Source: JBDHTQ01 sp039808765 (GTDB lineage Bacteria > Pseudomonadota > Alphaproteobacteria > UBA2400). From it: a stretch of DNA of 64,000 nt. The position numbers and the translations under genes were made by a program. Within the stretch, counting starts at the first letter, position 1. Every line of letters starts with the position of its first letter. The DNA is taken from positions 62,001 to 126,000 of the forward strand of contig JBDHTQ010000004.1 in assembly GCA_039808765.1 (NCBI GenBank), written 5' to 3'. Of this stretch, positions 62,441 through 64,000 are shown piece by piece. The notes beneath the pieces are model-generated. The model did not search any database, had not been told where the DNA came from, and saw only the letters and a program-made list of their open reading frames with translations.

Positions 62441-64000
62441 GCTTTCTTTTCCCATAGCAGAATGATGTCTTTGTTGTTGTCTTCCCACGCGCTTTGAATC
62501 TCGATTTCCGTGTAAACGCCGTCGGCGTAATGACCGAAAGCTTTATGGCGAGCTTCCGAGTCGTTGATCCGGCTGCGCACGTTTGATCCATTCATGTTGT
62601 AGGCGTCAAAGACGTAGCCGAGAATCATCTGACCGCCGGGCCGAAGGCGTTTAGCCATTGGCGTAACGATCTTCGACCGGAACTCTTCAAGATAATCACT
62701 GTCATACATGTGGTGCGCGTAATCGCTGAGGTTGGAGAGGAGGATGGTGTCGTAGCTGTCTTCCGTCTGTGCCATCTCTTCAGCTGTAAGGGTATTCCAT
62801 TTCACCTCTAGCTTATGGCAAGCCGTCTGTGCTTTTGCATAGGCATCTATATTGGCGAGATAGGGATTGTTGAGAGCAATCCGCTCGCCTGACTGCTGTT
62901 TGCGGAACAAAGCCGAATGGCGCATAGCTGAGCCATCCATGTTGAAGAATTTGTAGGCGCTATCAAAGAAGTATCTGGCAGAAAGACTTAATCCATCCCT
63001 GCAGATTTGATATCTATCGTGCTCCATAAGCAAGAGGAAATTCTGGAACTCTGAAATTCCGAAAGTATGGAGAGCTGCCAGCTTGAGTTCAGCCATATAT
63101 TTTGCAAGCAGGTTGACGTCAAAATTTACAACGCTCTTCGCCCCAGCCATACAGACGTTGATCAATTGATCGCCCGATGCACCGACGGTCAGGACGTCCT
63201 TGCCAGAAAAGTCGAGAAAGTTAAGATACCCGCCGATATTCTCTGTTGCGAAGGCATAGACAGGGCTCGCCTTTGAATAGCGCCCTCCGCGCTGAAGATT
63301 GGCGATCAGATCGCCTTCGAACAAGGAAGCGATGAATTCGGCCTCGGCAAATTGGGGAACGATTTGCATCGGGCAGCGATCAAGTCCTGATCGGGTAAGG
63401 CCAGTCACTAAATGCCGGAATGAAGTGTTCTCACGGTCCTCAAGAATTTCCCGTAGGGTGTGATCATGTAGCGTCTTTTCTGCGATATAAGTCGGGCGGC
63501 GCTCCGCCACCCACGTGCAGGGTGAAATACGCCCTTTATGGTCGATAAAGAGGAACCGCTCTCCACCAGGGCAGGCGCCGCAGCCCTCCTTCACCGTTTC
63601 GGCGAAGTTGCCGTTGACTTTGATGCGGCCCGAGAATTCCGCGCGAAGCGCCTCGATCTCAGCCTTCATTTCGCTGATGGGACGGTCACACAACATGGCT
63701 GGACGGTTGCGCATGCGTCCGACCGGTTCCATCAGGGAATAAATCACCTCATTGCAACCAAGCTCAAAACAGAATTCGGTGATTGCCCGCATTTCGTTCT
63801 GATTGTTCCGGTAAAGAACGCAACCAATACGCACATAAATTCCGTTGTCTACAAGATGTTTTAAGCCATTAATCGTCGGTGTATAAGTTCGCTTTCCACG
63901 TATTGCTTCCTGCAGCTCTTGCGTATGCCCGTCGAGGCTGACATGAACCATATCAAGCTTCAGAGAAGCTAGTTCCTGCACCACCTCTGCCGTGATGAAG
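62437..64000 (-). CDS. Radical SAM/SPASM protein fused to DUF3419/BtaA-like domain, partial
   Basis: At least 515 residues, cut by the window edge before the radical SAM CxxxCxxC cluster. The visible half of the radical SAM barrel (ELASLKLDMVHVSLDGHTQE, then VRIGCVLYRNNQNEMRAI) leads into a SPASM-type domain: CGACPGGERFLFIDHKGRI, SPCTWV and LDRCPMQI supply Cys ligands for auxiliary clusters. After about residue 250 a second domain begins: VLTVGASGDQLINVCMAGAK, FDVNLLAKYMAELKLAAL and RLRPGGQMILGYVFDAYNM, resembling DUF3419/BtaA 3-amino-3-carboxypropyl transferases. The fusion implies two SAM-dependent steps in one chain. The upstream part is not visible, so it is given as partial. Confidence 0.8.
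   Translation of the reverse strand, partial: FITAEVVQELASLKLDMVHVSLDGHTQELQEAIRGKRTYTPTINGLKHLVDNGIYVRIGCVLYRNNQNEMRAITEFCFELGCNEVIYSLMEPVGRMRNRPAMLCDRPISEMKAEIEALRAEFSGRIKVNGNFAETVKEGCGACPGGERFLFIDHKGRISPCTWVAERRPTYIAEKTLHDHTLREILEDRENTSFRHLVTGLTRSGLDRCPMQIVPQFAEAEFIASLFEGDLIANLQRGGRYSKASPVYAFATENIGGYLNFLDFSGKDVLTVGASGDQLINVCMAGAKSVVNFDVNLLAKYMAELKLAALHTFGISEFQNFLLLMEHDRYQICRDGLSLSARYFFDSAYKFFNMDGSAMRHSALFRKQQSGERIALNNPYLANIDAYAKAQTACHKLEVKWNTLTAEEMAQTEDSYDTILLSNLSDYAHHMYDSDYLEEFRSKIVTPMAKRLRPGGQMILGYVFDAYNMNGSNVRSRINDSEARHKAFGHYADGVYTEIEIQSAWEDNNKDIILLWEKKA

Noticed and set aside
1..64000. CRISPR arrays, insertion sequences, rRNA genes
   Set aside because: No regularly spaced direct repeats, transposase genes with terminal inverted repeats, or rRNA sequence were recognised on reading through the window.

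Overview
The window looks like chromosomal DNA of a flagellated alphaproteobacterium. Supporting markers are CtrA, an LdtR-type MarR regulator beside an L,D-transpeptidase, a DksA without the canonical zinc cysteines, a phasin, a 17-kDa-antigen-type lipoprotein, and an alphaproteobacterial flagellar gene order with MotE-like and CheZ-like proteins. It also carries Dot/Icm (type IVB) secretion genes, which points to a lineage interacting with other cells rather than a typical free-living rhizobial or Caulobacter genome. The genus cannot be fixed from the sequence alone.

Layout. 1-2.4 kb: the end of prfC, then an accessory patch with three small HNH-type zinc-finger genes, one apparently dead. 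2.4-10.5 kb: housekeeping genes (rdgB, fabI, DEAD-box helicase, flavin reductase, DnaJ-like, lipoprotein, CDF transporter, DksA) and a stand-alone SpoT-like HD protein next to dksA. 10.5-18.4 kb: flagellum and chemotaxis, with flgF-flgG-flgA-flgH leftward and fliL-fliM-(small membrane protein)-motE-like-cheY-cheZ rightward. 18.4-27 kb: an odd beta-hydroxyacid dehydrogenase-like protein, ldtR, an L,D-transpeptidase, a Tat-exported DUF882 protein, a drug/metabolite exporter, a duplicated-domain hypothetical, a very divergent NDP-kinase-like protein and two small membrane proteins. 27-32.7 kb: ctrA, divergent fliI, and icmB/dotO, the type IVB ATPase. 32.8-44.9 kb: mrdA-mreD-mreC-mreB, recO, a secreted FliL-like protein, clpA-clpS, a beta-repeat protein, phasin, HIT protein and an exported hypothetical. 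45-56.5 kb: the main Dot/Icm block, with a charged hypothetical, a prepilin peptidase, four tandem DotI/IcmL paralogues, DotH/IcmK, DotG/IcmE, a DotF/IcmG-like protein with a huge low-complexity linker, a small membrane protein, and a protein that appears to be three IcmC/DotE-like units in one chain. 56.6-60.3 kb: metK, an SDR, folD, yggT and tRNA-Ala(CGC).

The most unusual part lies just past the tRNA, at 60.6-64 kb on the minus strand. It is a tight four-gene cassette: a radical SAM/SPASM protein fused to a DUF3419/BtaA-like C-terminal domain (cut by the window edge), a class I methyltransferase, a 38-residue Arg/Pro-rich peptide missed by ordinary ORF cut-offs, and an ATP-grasp ligase whose start codon abuts the peptide stop. 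I infer a ribosomally made, enzymatically modified peptide system. It resembles the known grasp-with-spasm arrangement in concept but differs in its parts. Chemistry and product are unknown.

All assignments are by reading motifs; no database search was run.
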